Shown piece by piece: positions 42,641 through 53,029 of a DNA stretch of 64,000 nt. Source of the stretch: Aedes albopictus. Its lineage: Eukaryota; Arthropoda; Insecta; Diptera; Culicidae. The position numbers were made by a program, and so were the translations under genes. The notes under the pieces were generated by a model. That model was not told the DNA's origin. It saw only the letters and a program-made list of their open reading frames with translations, and made no database searches. The stretch is from the NCBI RefSeq assembly GCF_035046485.1, contig NC_085137.1, forward strand, positions 496,494,772 to 496,558,771, written 5' to 3'. The stretch's first letter is position 1; each line of letters opens with the position of its first letter.

Positions 42641-43290
42641 CAGTGATTCCCAAAGTGGGCGAAATCGCCCCCCAGGGGGCGAAAATCAGGCCGAAGGGGG
42701 CGAAAATTTGAAAAACCAAAATTGGGGGCGAAAATACTGAAAAGGGCGATTTTTTAAATACTTGAGAAATTCCAAAAGTAGTAAAATACAAGTCTAGAAT
42801 ATCAATTTAATCATTAAAACTCCCTGGCATATCAAGATTTTTTGTTTTTACGATAATTATAAAAAGTCTGTTTTGAGATCGACTGGCTTTTTGAAGAATT
42901 TGTGATGTTTATGTGGAGTTTTTCATGAAAGTTTCATGAAAAAAAGCAAATAAGATTGCTACACGAATTTCCGAAAGAATTTCTAGGGATTCTGAAGATC
43001 GAATAAAATGTATAAGAAGAAAATTCCATGGCGAAAATTCTTTATTTATTTTTGTCCAAATTATGAAAGACAGGGTGTTTTTTACTTGATAAGAAAGTTT
43101 TGTTTTTAAGTGTTTTTTCATAGAAATTTTAATCAAAAACATGAATTTTAATGAGTCTTAAAACAATTCTCGGGTGACAGTCGTCACACATTGATTAAAA
43201 ATATTTCTGAGAAGCTCCCCGGAGGGATTTCAAACATTGCTTATTACAAATAGCTTATTTGAAAATTTTCCACGAATTCAGTGTTGAATA

Positions 43291-43646
43291 GGACGCAATC
43301 AAAGAAGTACTAGATTGAAAGTAGTGAGCTGAATTTTTGTATGGTGAGATGATCAGTTCTCCATTTCTGCAATGAAATGGTGCAAACAACGTGGGTTATA
43401 TGGTTTCTTGCCTAATTTGATGCTGTTTGAGCAAAAGTTTGGGTAACTGTGTTGTTGTATTATTTATTTCTTGCAACTTCAATAACACAGTTACCCAAAC
43501 TTTTGCTCAAACAGCATCAAATTAGGCAAGAAACCATATAACCCACGTTGTTTGCTCCATTTCATTGCAGAAATGGAGAACTGATCATCTCACCATACAA
43601 AAATCCAGCTCACTACTTTCAATCTAGTACTTCACTGATTGCTTCC
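43291..43646. mobile_element. Foldback element, family A, copy 2
   Basis: Same arms as 12220-12574, TA on both sides (43289-43290, 43647-43648). It is nested in the hAT element. Confidence 0.9.
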
Positions 43647-43973
43647 TATTCTCTCAAAATGGAGTAATGACTGATGAATGTCAACTTATTTGACAATAAA
43701 AGGTTCTCTAATGCAGAGGAAATTTGTCAATTTGGATCATTGGTCTCTTTTATTTTCGATTACTGAGCGAAGCTGACTACATTCAAAAATACATCAATAT
43801 ATTCCTGAGTTGTACTTTTTGCATATTTTTGTAATTGTTTTTCGATTTGCCACCAGTCTTATTTGAGTACTTGTAACCAAACAACTCGGGTTTTGAAGAA
43901 CACCCTATTAGAACACTAGTAAAACATCTGGTTGAAGATAACATTCTGTTCTGCTCGATTTTGTTCAAGATTA

Positions 43974-44636
43974 CACAGCGCAACATTTTTTTGTCTCAAG
44001 AGCAAACTTATGTGTCTCCGAAGGTTTTTGGGCCACTGAATCCGAATCCGGGCTCAGATTTGCTCCAACACGTCATAATTTTGAGCTATACCTAAATTTA
44101 TAGGGCAAAATATGCGATTTTGGGCTTTTTTGACTGCAAGCCCTTAGGCATGGAAAAATTTTTTTTGAGCAATCAAAAGGTTAATTGGTCAATTAACATC
44201 TAAATTAACGACTCATGCAAAACATTTCGTTTTACCTAATCAAATTTGATAGATTTAAGCGTTTTATGTTAGTATGAAAACTTGCATGCAATTTTTGGAG
44301 GGTGACTTGTATGGGAAATATCGTACCTAACATAAATCGCTTAAAACTATCAAAATCGATTTGGTAAAACGAAGTATTTTGCATGAGTCGTTAATTTAGA
44401 TGTTAATTGACGAATTAACCTTTTGATTGCTCAAAAAAAATATTTTCATGCTTAATGGCTTGCAGTCAAAAAAGCCCAAAATCGCATATTTTGCCCTATA
44501 AATTGAGGTATAGCTCAAAATTGTGACGTGTTGGAGCAAATCTGAGCCCGGATTCGGATTCAGCGGCCCAAAAACCTTCGGAGACACATAAGTTTGCTCT
44601 TGAGACAGACCAAAAGTTAATTTTTGTTACGCTGTG
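43974..44636. mobile_element. 663-bp foldback element, CACAGCG ends, copy 2
   Basis: Two arms of about 310 bp in inverted orientation meet near 44305. The ends are CACAGCGCAAC and GTTACGCTGTG, with a 3-bp TTA duplication (43971-43973, 44637-44639). It is non-coding apart from chance frames. Confidence 0.88.
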
Positions 44637-45142
44637 TTATGTATACATAGAACAAACATCATTTCAAAATGCATTTTTTTTTTCAAATTCAGACGATCGA
44701 TGCATTTGCAAAACAACTCAATGAAAATGAGAGCAATACTAATTAAGATATATTAAATACCAGTTTTGCCACAGTAGTGTAAAATATCATGGAAAATCAA
44801 ATCTCACTTAGGGGGGCGAAAATGTTTTTCTCAAGCTCCAAGGGGGCGATACCTCCTAAAAGTTTGGGAAACACTGATGTAAACCATATCAGTGCAGAAA
44901 TTATCGAACAATATAGTACAGAAAACTCAAGAGGCATGGTGTCAATGCATAGTAACCTTTTCTCAAACGGTTTGCGATTTCATTTGCGCAACACACTCAC
45001 ACATGTGCATTTCACTGTATGCCACTTGAATAGGACAGATCGGTGAAGTACTAGATTTGTAGTAATGAGCTGAATTTTAGTATGGTGAGAAGGTCAATTC
45101 TTCGTTTCTGCAATGAAATGGTGCAAAAAGCGTGGGTATTAT

Positions 45143-46283
45143 CCCAACTAACAATCACCAGCCGCTAACAAGCATGCATGCTGAATTGTTGCTTTATAAT
45201 AGTAATTATAGCTGAACTAGAATTATGCTGTACACATTACTGTACAAATGCTATTTCAATTGAAAAAGTAGCCAATGTTCAACTTTTCGTATTTGTATTA
45301 ACAATGATAATTTAAAACACTTTTAAAACGTTCAATAAGATTTTTATTCGACTCGCAGTTATTCCTTTACAACATAGTTTAACAAGACTTTTTTCTGCTT
45401 CTTGTTGAGTTCATGTAAAAATTAGCACATGTATCTGTATAATGTGTTTTTCACAAGTCAAATAAGCGCTTTCGTTTCATCATACTTCGACTCAGAGTAC
45501 ATGATGAAAAACACGTGGTTTTTTACAGAACAACAGCTGAATTAATCTGTTGTTCAGTCGTTAACCATAATGTTGTACTAATTCACCACTGCTGAATAGG
45601 AGTCGAAGTCTGATCATTATTAAACCACGAGAAGTTTATGTTTTGATTTGAGCGCTGCAATTCATCATCTCTAGGATGGCGCAGATATGAAGGCATGCGG
45701 CTGGCGATCGACGGATCTTGAGTTCGAATCTAGATTTAGGTAAGTTTATGTGTAGTTATTGTTTGTGCAGTTGAAAATCGGAATTCTTGACACGCGAAAA
45801 TCGAAGTATCTCCTAAACCGTGTGTCGGACGTACGTCGGGCACAGTGCGCTGGATAGAGGGCCAGGTCCGCTGTCCAGCGCACTACGTCCGACGTAAGGT
45901 TTCACGTATGGATTTTGAGAAAATTAGATTGTCGGGTGTGGGGAAACTTCGGGTTTCAACCGCGACGACAATATTATTTCACAATAACTGTTCACAGCAT
46001 TAAGTTCCAATCATAAACTCTCGTGAAAATTGAAAAATTTTGCATTTTTTAATTTTTAATCATTTTTGCTCAAGCTGAATAACAGCTTTACTATATAGTT
46101 GCAAAACGATTTAACAGCAAACAGTTCAGTTGGTACACAAAACTATGCTTTATAGTTTCTCCAAATTTGTGTGAACAAAACCCGAACAAAGGTTGTGCCT
46201 GAAAATTATCCAAATGTTATTCAGCATCATGCTGAATCAATTTGTCGTGAAGGTGCTTGTAAAATGAGTGGTTGTTAGTTGGG
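45143..46283. mobile_element. Inverted-repeat element CCCAACTAACAA, inside family A copy 3
   Basis: Ends CCCAACTAACAATCACCAGC and the complement of CCCAACTAACAACCACTCAT. The intact right arm of the host element shows that AT is the shared dinucleotide at the insertion site. The interior includes a tRNA-like stretch (45672-45745) and a GC-rich palindrome near 45830-45895. Confidence 0.8.
45672..45800 (+). mobile_element. Possible tRNA-derived SINE fragment
   Basis: AGGATGGCGCAGATATG resembles an A box and GAGTTCGAATC (near 45721) a B box, spaced about 35 bp apart. No 3' tail or target duplication was resolved. It could also be a tRNA pseudogene. Confidence 0.35.
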
Positions 46284-46532
46284 ATGATTCCTTGCCTAAT
46301 TTGATGCTGTTTGAGCAAAACTTTGGGCAACAGTGTTGTTGTTTTCTCCATTACTTGCAACATAAACTACATAGTTATCCAAAGTTTTGCTCAAACAGCA
46401 TCAAATTAGGCAAGGAATCATAATACCCACGCTTTTTGCACCATTTCATTGCAGAAACGGAGAATTGACCTTCTCACCATACTAAAATTCAGCTCATTAC
46501 TACAAATCTAGTACTACACCGAACGTGCCCTA

Positions 46533-47579
46533 TTCAACAGTTTGTCAAATAGTAGCTTTTATTAGTATCTGTACCAAGATCTGTACTGATCGAACTTTGC
46601 GGTTTGCATTTAGAAGAAAAAAAAAACAAAATCTTTCGCCCGCGAGTTGAGTGAACAAAAACGAAAAACTTGCCTCGAAAAATGGTTAAAAGTGCTTGGA
46701 GCGGTCTGGATGGAACAAGGGTAAGTTTTGCACGACTTATAAATTTAGTTTTTTTAGCTATATCTCATCAGATACTTCTAGCGTAACATTTGAAAAGGGC
46801 CTATCTGCAAAATGTAAACAAACCCGATTTTTCACTATTCCTATCAATATCTACCTAAGCTATCCCATAACACCTTAATCAATGAGAAAAGAGCTATTTT
46901 ACCCGTATTTTAAATAAATTTCAGAAGGGCCTATCTGAAATTGAATAATCTTTTAGGGCCTAACAGCATTCAAAAGGGCCTAACTGAAAACTACTTTTCA
47001 AATAGGCCCTTTTGTTAATTTTGATTATTTTTCATCTTTTTTCAATATTTTTTTAGTAGTTCTTTAACTTTTCTTGAATTATAGGTAAAAATAAATCCAA
47101 AATATTTCAAATTAGCTAAAATTAAGAAAAAATAAAAGGGCCTAACTGAAATTTTTCCTTCAAATCAGATATGCCCGAACCATATATTACACGCTTAAAA
47201 TACAATGGAAGACCATAAATCAATAGTAACCAATGCAGAGTTAGTTTTTCTTCTGGATTTATTGTTAAACTGTTCTATAACCATTTGTTATGCAGTGAAT
47301 TGTCCGAAAAACTGGATAATATATGGACCATATCCTATACTGTAATGCGAAAAATTTGTTCGAGAAAACGAGCAATTTTTTATGGTAACCTATCTTAACC
47401 GCCTATTCCACATACTGTAAATTGGCGGATTACCATTTGTCAAACTGGCAAATCTGTACATGGAATGGTTCGCTTACTGTTATCTCCGATAGTCTGAGAA
47501 ATGGTTCAATGACAATTGCTAATGGTCATCTACAGTATGACCAGTCTTTTACAGTTTGTAGTTATGCGGGCAATACTCC
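46533..47579. other. Unassigned sequence with repeated GGGCCTAACTGAAA
   Basis: Between 46780 and 47160 the word GGGCCTAWCTGAAA or its complement occurs five or more times. Near 46682 an ATG followed by 12 codons and a good donor (AGG|GTAAGT) could be a small first exon, but nothing joins to it visibly. Confidence 0.4.
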
Positions 47580-47730
47580 ATTTCTGCTATGAAATAGGGC
47601 AAACACCCATTTCTTGCTTAATTTGATGCTGTTTGAGCAAAAGTTTGAGTAACTGTGTTGTTGAAGTTGCAAGAAATGAATAATACAACAACACAGTAAC
47701 CCAAACTTTTGCTCAAACAGAATAAAAAAC
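47580..47730. mobile_element. Foldback element, family A, copy 4, truncated
   Basis: Only the central part of the arms (TTTGATGCTGTTTGAGCAAA and complement) is preserved. Both outer thirds are missing. Confidence 0.8.
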
Positions 47731-47739
47731 ACTCAGCGA

Positions 47740-48060
47740 AAAAAACTAACGAAATTCATCAAAATACCTTATGAGTTTTTGCTATAAGGTATTCTCATGG
47801 ATGTCATAAGAATACCTTATGAAAATAGATCTTGCTTGTTACGACAAATTTCATAAGATACACTTATGAAAAAAGCAAAAAAAATCTTAAAATGATGCAG
47901 ACTGGATTCGATCCATGGACGTCGCGATTACTAAGCTTATACCCGAATAAAAAATGCAGTAGAAAAACCGAACGTTGTATTGTAACAGTACTATTTAGAA
48001 CCATAATTTTACAATAGACACCACTGTAAAAATAAAAATACAAAAACAATAAGATGTAAT
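47740..48060 (-). mobile_element. Possible SINE or hairpin element with tRNA-like part
   Basis: On the minus strand GTAATCGCGACGTCC and GGATCGAATCC (about 47895-47935) resemble the anticodon arm and B box of a tRNA. An inverted pair of ATAAGGTATTCTCATG words lies beside it at 47780-47820. The class is uncertain. Confidence 0.35.
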
Positions 48061-48221
48061 GTAGACACCATACAGTGAGTTGTAAATAAGATTTTTACAA
48101 TATATTATACAGGTTGTTAAGTATCGTAACAATATAAAAAATAGTTTTCTCCATATATATTTTTTGCAAAACCATACATTATATTGTTAATGAGTTGTTC
48201 AAAATCCTTTTAGTTTTTTCA

Positions 48222-49794
48222 GTTTCTCTCATTTACTTGGTTCAAATTAAAGTAAACACGCTGTAGTTTTTTTATTATCTTATTTTTTATATTCTTTTTA
48301 AGTTTCACTTATGGAATACTGAAAAAAAAAAGTTCTACTTAAAGAAAAAAAAAATCAATTTGTGTTGAAAAAAAAACAGTGACAAAAAAAAAGTGCCCAC
48401 TTCAAAAATCGATATGTTTTCCCCTCGATTCTTTATGTTTTGATATTTTGACATGTTTTGAAGCAAACGGCTTGACCTGGTGCATTTGTTTACGAGATCG
48501 CGTTTGATTAAGTTGAAAAAAATGGAGAACGTAGTGGTTTCGAAAGCAATTCCGTTGTGTATCCGAAAACTGATAGTTCGTGATGTGCAAAACGGTGAAT
48601 CGCACCGGGCTGTCGCTAGGAAGTACAGTATCAGTAAGGCAGCGGTTGGCAAAATTCTTCTGAAGCTTAAAACGTTTGGATCAGTGGTGGATCGCCCTGG
48701 AAGAGGTAGGAAGCGGAAAACGGATGCGAGAACGGACACCAAGATCATGCGCGAAGTCAAGAAGAACCCGAAGGTAACTGTCCGCGAGATTCAGGAAACC
48801 CTTCAGTTATCAGTTTCCGGTCGAACTGTTCGTCGCCGTCTCGTAGCACAGGGGTTGAATAGCAAACTTGCCCGGAAGCGCCCATTCATCAGCAAGGCAA
48901 ACAAAGCCAAACGGCTTGAGTTTGCTTAGGAGCATGCTGATAAGCCCCTAGAGTTCTGGAAAACGGTTCTCTGGGCGGACGAATCAAAATTCGAGCTGTT
49001 TAACCGAAAGCGGCGGGTTCGTGTTTAAAGCAGATCGGGAGAGGAGCTTCAGGAGCGCCACATCCAAGGCACGGTGAAGCATGGAGGAGGAAATGTAATG
49101 GTGTGGGGATGTTTTTCGTGGAGTGGGTAGTCTCGTGAAAATCGACGAGATAATGACGGCGGATTCCTACATCAACATCCTGCGAGAAAATCTGGAGGTT
49201 TCGCTGCTCCAGACGGGCCTTGAAGAGAAGTTCGTATTCCAGCAGGACAACGACCCGAAGCATACTGCCAAGAAGACCAAGTCTTTCTTCTGGTCTTGTC
49301 GGATCAAACCGCTGGAATGACCTCCACAAAGTCCGGACCTCAATCAAATCGAGAATTTGTGGGCGATTCTCGATGCCAGGGTTGACAAAGCTGGTGTTAC
49401 CAATAAAAATAACTATTTTGAAACCCTGGAGCGCGTCTGGGAAGAGCAAGATCCACAGCACCTAAAAAACCTGGTCGAGAGCATGCCGAAGCGCCTGCAG
49501 GAGGTCCTGAAGGCCAAAGGACACATCAATTATTGAAAAGCTTTTGTTTTACATTAATTTATGTTTTCTGTAGCCTAAATGAAGTGGGCACTTTTTTTGT
49601 CACTGTTTTTTTCAACACAAATTGATTTTTTTTTTCTTTAAGTAAAACTCCTTTTTTTCGGTATTCCATAAGTGAAACTTAAAAAGAATATAAAAAAATA
49701 GATAATAAAAAAAACTACAGTGTTTATTTTGAACCAAGTAAATGAGAGAAATTGAATAAACGATGAGGTGGGCACTTTATTTTGCCTATCAGTG
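48222..49794 (+). mobile_element. Tc1-type transposon with long, double-repeat ends, left tip lost
   Basis: The right inverted repeat (49581-49794) is about 214 bp and contains GTGGGCACTTT twice, once at each end, i.e. the IR/DR arrangement. It ends CTATCAGTG followed by TA (49795-49796). The left repeat (about 48222-48403) matches it, but its outermost 40 or so bases, including the outer direct repeat, are absent. The transposase between them is broken. Confidence 0.87.
48521..49536 (+). pseudogene. Tc1-type transposase, broken by stops and frameshifts
   Basis: The frame from MENVVVSKAI (48521) runs to a stop at 48927-48929. It encodes a bipartite paired-like HTH DNA-binding region (HRAVARKYSISKAAVGKILL) and the basic GRKRK linker. 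Later pieces carry the three catalytic acidic residues: WADESKFELF near 48975, FQQDNDPKHTA near 49236-49270, and SPDLNQIENLWAIL near 49330-49370. Spacing agrees with the DD34E pattern of Tc1. At least one premature stop and two frameshifts make it inactive; the end of the gene is near 49534. Confidence 0.87.
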
Positions 49795-49796
49795 TA

Positions 49797-50840
49797 TATA
49801 GGATCGCTCACGTCTAAGTCTGAGTAGTCTCTGATTGCATTACCAGTTGAAGTTTGGGCTCCCATGCCCCACCAGCCAGATAACCGGGTTTTGCAAACTA
49901 AGCATTATTTGTGGCAATACTTTGAGCGGCATGATGAAACAATGCCGAGCGCGCTAAGTGTTGCTAATTTAGAGAAAAATTTCCGTTTTACGGAAGATTG
50001 AGAAAGCTACCGCAGCTGTCAGGCTACTGATTTTCATCAAGTTATCATCAATCGGGTCAAAGATGCCTTGGATACGACGCCGATGATCATTGTTTGTTGT
50101 TGCTTCCCAGAGTAATTCACATTGCAAGCATACTTTGATTAAACCGTCTGTTTCAATGATATGATGATTTTCAGGGCTGCGGTAGGACTTTGACAGCTGC
50201 GGTAGAACTCGGCGGCTACCGCAGAGTGGAAATTTAAAAAAAAAATCCGCAATATCATTAGACCACTAATGTAGTTGCATGAAGTGGGTGACGAGGTACA
50301 TTAAGTATCATTACAGCGTGCTTAACCGTTATTGCAATATTGAGGCTCAAAAAAGTCACAAACATCAACAAAACAAAGAACGGAAAAAAAATCTAAAACT
50401 GAATAAATAATTAAAAATGCACGGAGAAATTGTTACATAAAAATCGAATGTAAATGTATAGTAGCTACAATGTGCAAAGCTTTTGGCGAACCATTTCATT
50501 ACAATACACATTATTGTAGCTGTTAAACTGTATGGTGCAGGAATGGTTTTCACCAAACACCCTATGGTTAGTTTATATCCGGGATAATCACAATTGCTGC
50601 CACAATATGTAACTTATTTTTAAACTATATTAGGTGTAGTTTCAGCACTTTTGTATGCAGCTGAACGCCAATAAACATAATTTAAATTTTCGACAATTTA
50701 TTTTTATTGCAAGGTAGTGTGCATACTTTTTAAAGTGTGCAGCAGTTTGACGTTTGCGGTATAGGTCTTCTTTGTCTACTTCACTCCGCCAGGTTGGATG
50801 ATTTCTCTGGATAAGCAATAATTTTAGGGACTGATTAACT
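49797..50840. other. Unassigned AT-rich sequence
   Basis: No gene recognised. CTACCGCAGCTGTCA at about 49995 and its approximate complement near 50195 may be ends of a degraded 200-bp MITE. Confidence 0.35.
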
Positions 50841-50844
50841 GATT

Positions 50845-51075
50845 TATGTTAGGTTTTTCTATTCTAGATCTGGCTTCTCTTTTTGACTATAGTTTGTAAG
50901 CGAGTGAGCCAGGCCCGAAACCCGTATAAATAATTGAAGTTTTTGTTTGAATAAAGAAATTGCCAGTCAATAAGTGAACTGAACGTATTGTATTTCCTCC
51001 AATCCAACCGAATCTCTGCTCCTCGTATTTCAGAGGGTCTATAACGGTTTCCATTAGATACAACCCAATATTGAT
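50845..51075 (+). repeat. LTR-like fragment (uncertain)
   Basis: Begins TGTTAGG and has a TATA-like GTATAAATA near 50927 and AATAAA near 50950, the order expected in an LTR. No partner LTR, primer-binding site or target duplication was found. Confidence 0.25.
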
Positions 51076-51408
51076 TTCAGGCCCTATTAAATCCTCCTTG
51101 ATCTTTGAAAAGAGGATTCTTTGCTGAGAGAACTCTAAGTTTCGACTTAGAAATTCAACGTCATAATAAAATAGAAAATTTATTACAAAAGTATTGGAGA
51201 GAGTTCACATCGGCGGCCCCAGAGCTGGGACCATCGACACTGTTTGATAACTGAAACAGATTTCAACGTTGTTGAATTATTGTCTTTTAACAAATAAATC
51301 TGAATTATATCTGAAATTGGCCCACTGACTAATTTTTACATGATTTATGTAAGAAAAACATTTTTAAGCGTAATCAAACTTCATTTAAGATATGCATAAC
51401 TATTCGTA

Positions 51409-51598
51409 CAGTCAGGTCTTTTTTTACGAGGTTTTTATTTACGCGGCCGCGTAAATGAAACTCCACACAAAAAAAATTGCATCGTCTTATTTTTGCATGA
51501 TTCATCGAGAAATGGTGTGACTTTTTTTACGCGGTTATTTGAAATTTGAACTGAGTTTTTTTACGCGGTACGTATCCCCACGTAAAAAAACCTGACTT
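51409..51598. mobile_element. TA-flanked MITE, CAGTCAGGT ends, T-rich
   Basis: Ends CAGTCAGGTCTTTTTTTACG and the complement of AAGTCAGGTTTTTTTACG, TA at 51407-51408 and 51599-51600. TTTTTTACGCGG recurs inside. Tc1/mariner-type derivative. Confidence 0.82.
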
Positions 51599-51670
51599 TA
51601 ATAATAGCCAAATGCTCAAACAGTACCCCGCCTAAGGTGGGCTTTGGTAGGGTCTAATTGATTTAATTTA

Positions 51671-51919
51671 AATAAAAAGAAAATCGCGTTAAGTACTGTT
51701 CCTTTGAATTCCACTAAGAATTTGCATCTTTTGACAGATACGTATTTCGACCTCAACTGTAAGGTCGTCTTCAATGTCTTGTACTTGACTCGACTGTCGA
51801 GTCAAGTACAAGTCACTGAAGACGACCTTACAGTTGAGGTCGAAATACGTATCTGTCAAAAGATGCAAATTCTTAGTGGAATTCAAAGGAACAGTACTTA
51901 ACGCGATTTTCTTTTTATT
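51671..51919. mobile_element. 249-bp near-perfect palindrome element
   Basis: The whole element is one inverted repeat centred on base 51795, with a single-base spacer and about two mismatches in 124-bp arms. TA flanks are at 51669-51670 and 51920-51921. Open frames on the two strands therefore encode almost the same peptide; they are not genes. Confidence 0.9.
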
Positions 51920-51921
51920 TA

Positions 51922-52500
51922 CACATATGCCCCTTACAAGCCCAGGTTAATCATCATGATTTAATTTGTTGTTGACGGTGATAGGCATACATTATTCAAC
52001 CATGCGCAAAAACTTAAATCAATAGGACTTAAATTGTCTGTATTTCAGCGAGAAGTGTCTAAAATAGGACAACTGACAAATGGTTCAAAACCCTAGCAGA
52101 GAATTAAAATAAATAAGTCCAACGTCCAACGTGGTCCTACCTTCTTGAGTTAGTGCACAAATGCACAATTCAACCACATACACATTCCAGCAAAACATAA
52201 TCGTGTAAAAACAAATGAAGTAAAACCCAAAAAACTAACGACCGATTAGATTAATTAATCAGCAACGGAAGATGACCAATTGATCAGCTTTAGAACAAAT
52301 CGATGTTTTATGCTTTAGACTTATGTTATTCAAAATTCGTTAAACATTTACATTATTAACAGTGGGTTAAGAAGCACAAAGCGAATTTTGCACAGTTTTT
52401 CGCGCAGTTCGCGTAGAGTCTCTTTGAAACGGCTAATTTCACGCTACGTTACAGCATATTTTCAAAACATATTTGATCAATTAAAAAACTTTAAATGAAC
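51922..52500. other. Unassigned AT-rich sequence
   Basis: No gene, repeat or transposon end recognised. Confidence 0.45.
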
Positions 52501-52827
52501 TCAGAAATAGTAAGGCTTGCAGACTGCAGACACATGCCAAACAATTCCACTCCCGGATTTCGTTTTTCGGAACGCAAGTTCAATGGTCTGGACTGGATGC
52601 AAGTCGAAATTTTGTTTATCTACCAGATAACACGGCACTGACATATTGCCCATTAAACCGGAGGAGAGAACGGAAAACAAATGCACTTTCCACGGAATGC
52701 TCACGATCCCGTCCGCATACGTACCGTGTGCATGTATTGTGCACTCCAGCAGGTTCGCACCCTTCGCACCATTTGCATCGCACGAGAGGATATTAAGCTC
52801 CATCACTCTCGTAAGCGATAAGCACAT
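52501..52827 (-). CDS. Hypothetical protein, 108 codons
   Basis: A minus-strand frame from ATG 52827 to a TGA at 52501, in sequence with gene-like composition compared with its AT-rich surroundings. The frame stays open for about 30 codons upstream of the ATG, so the true start could be elsewhere or this could be an internal exon. A second Met (MELNIL) is eight codons in. The product has five Cys residues (SCDANG, LLECTIH, VPCYLV, VCKPYYF and one near the N-terminus), no obvious signal peptide or membrane segment, and I do not recognise a family. It lies about 200 bp from the transporter gene in divergent orientation. Confidence 0.35.
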   Translation of the reverse strand: MCLSLTRVMELNILSCDANGAKGANLLECTIHAHGTYADGIVSIPWKVHLFSVLSSGLMGNMSVPCYLVDKQNFDLHPVQTIELAFRKTKSGSGIVWHVSAVCKPYYF

Positions 52828-53029
52828 GGATGAATTTATTTTATCTTCCCTAGCGAGACTGTTTGATGGTTGATAAGCGATGGGTGGTAGTCCAGCTTCC
52901 AGATTATTTTAATGAATCACTCGTCAGATAAACCTTGGCTTGAGAAGAGTTCAGGTCGCTTTTCGATTAGAACGAGATATAATTACTTGATGTTGAAATT
53001 TAAAATTAGTTCAAGTGAATTTTGGAAAC

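Larger units (their letters stand above)
42641..44876. mobile_element. hAT-type element with two foldbacks nested inside
   Basis: Left end CAGTGATTCCCAAAGTGGGC and right end, complement of CAGTGTTTCCCAAACTTTTA, with flanks TTGTAAAC (42633-42640) and ATGTAAAC (44877-44884), a 7/8 duplication. Subterminal GGGGGCGAAAAT motifs occur near both ends. Without the insertions at 43291-43646 and 43974-44636 it would be about 1.2 kb. No transposase frame was recognised. Confidence 0.85.
45033..46530. mobile_element. Foldback element, family A, copy 3, split by an insertion
   Basis: Arms as in the other copies but more diverged, TA at 45031-45032 and 46531-46532. Its left arm is interrupted at 45142 by a 1.14-kb element. 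Confidence 0.85.

Noticed and set aside
51689..51901. Two 65-codon frames with nearly identical peptides on opposite strands
   Set aside because: Explained fully by the 249-bp palindrome.
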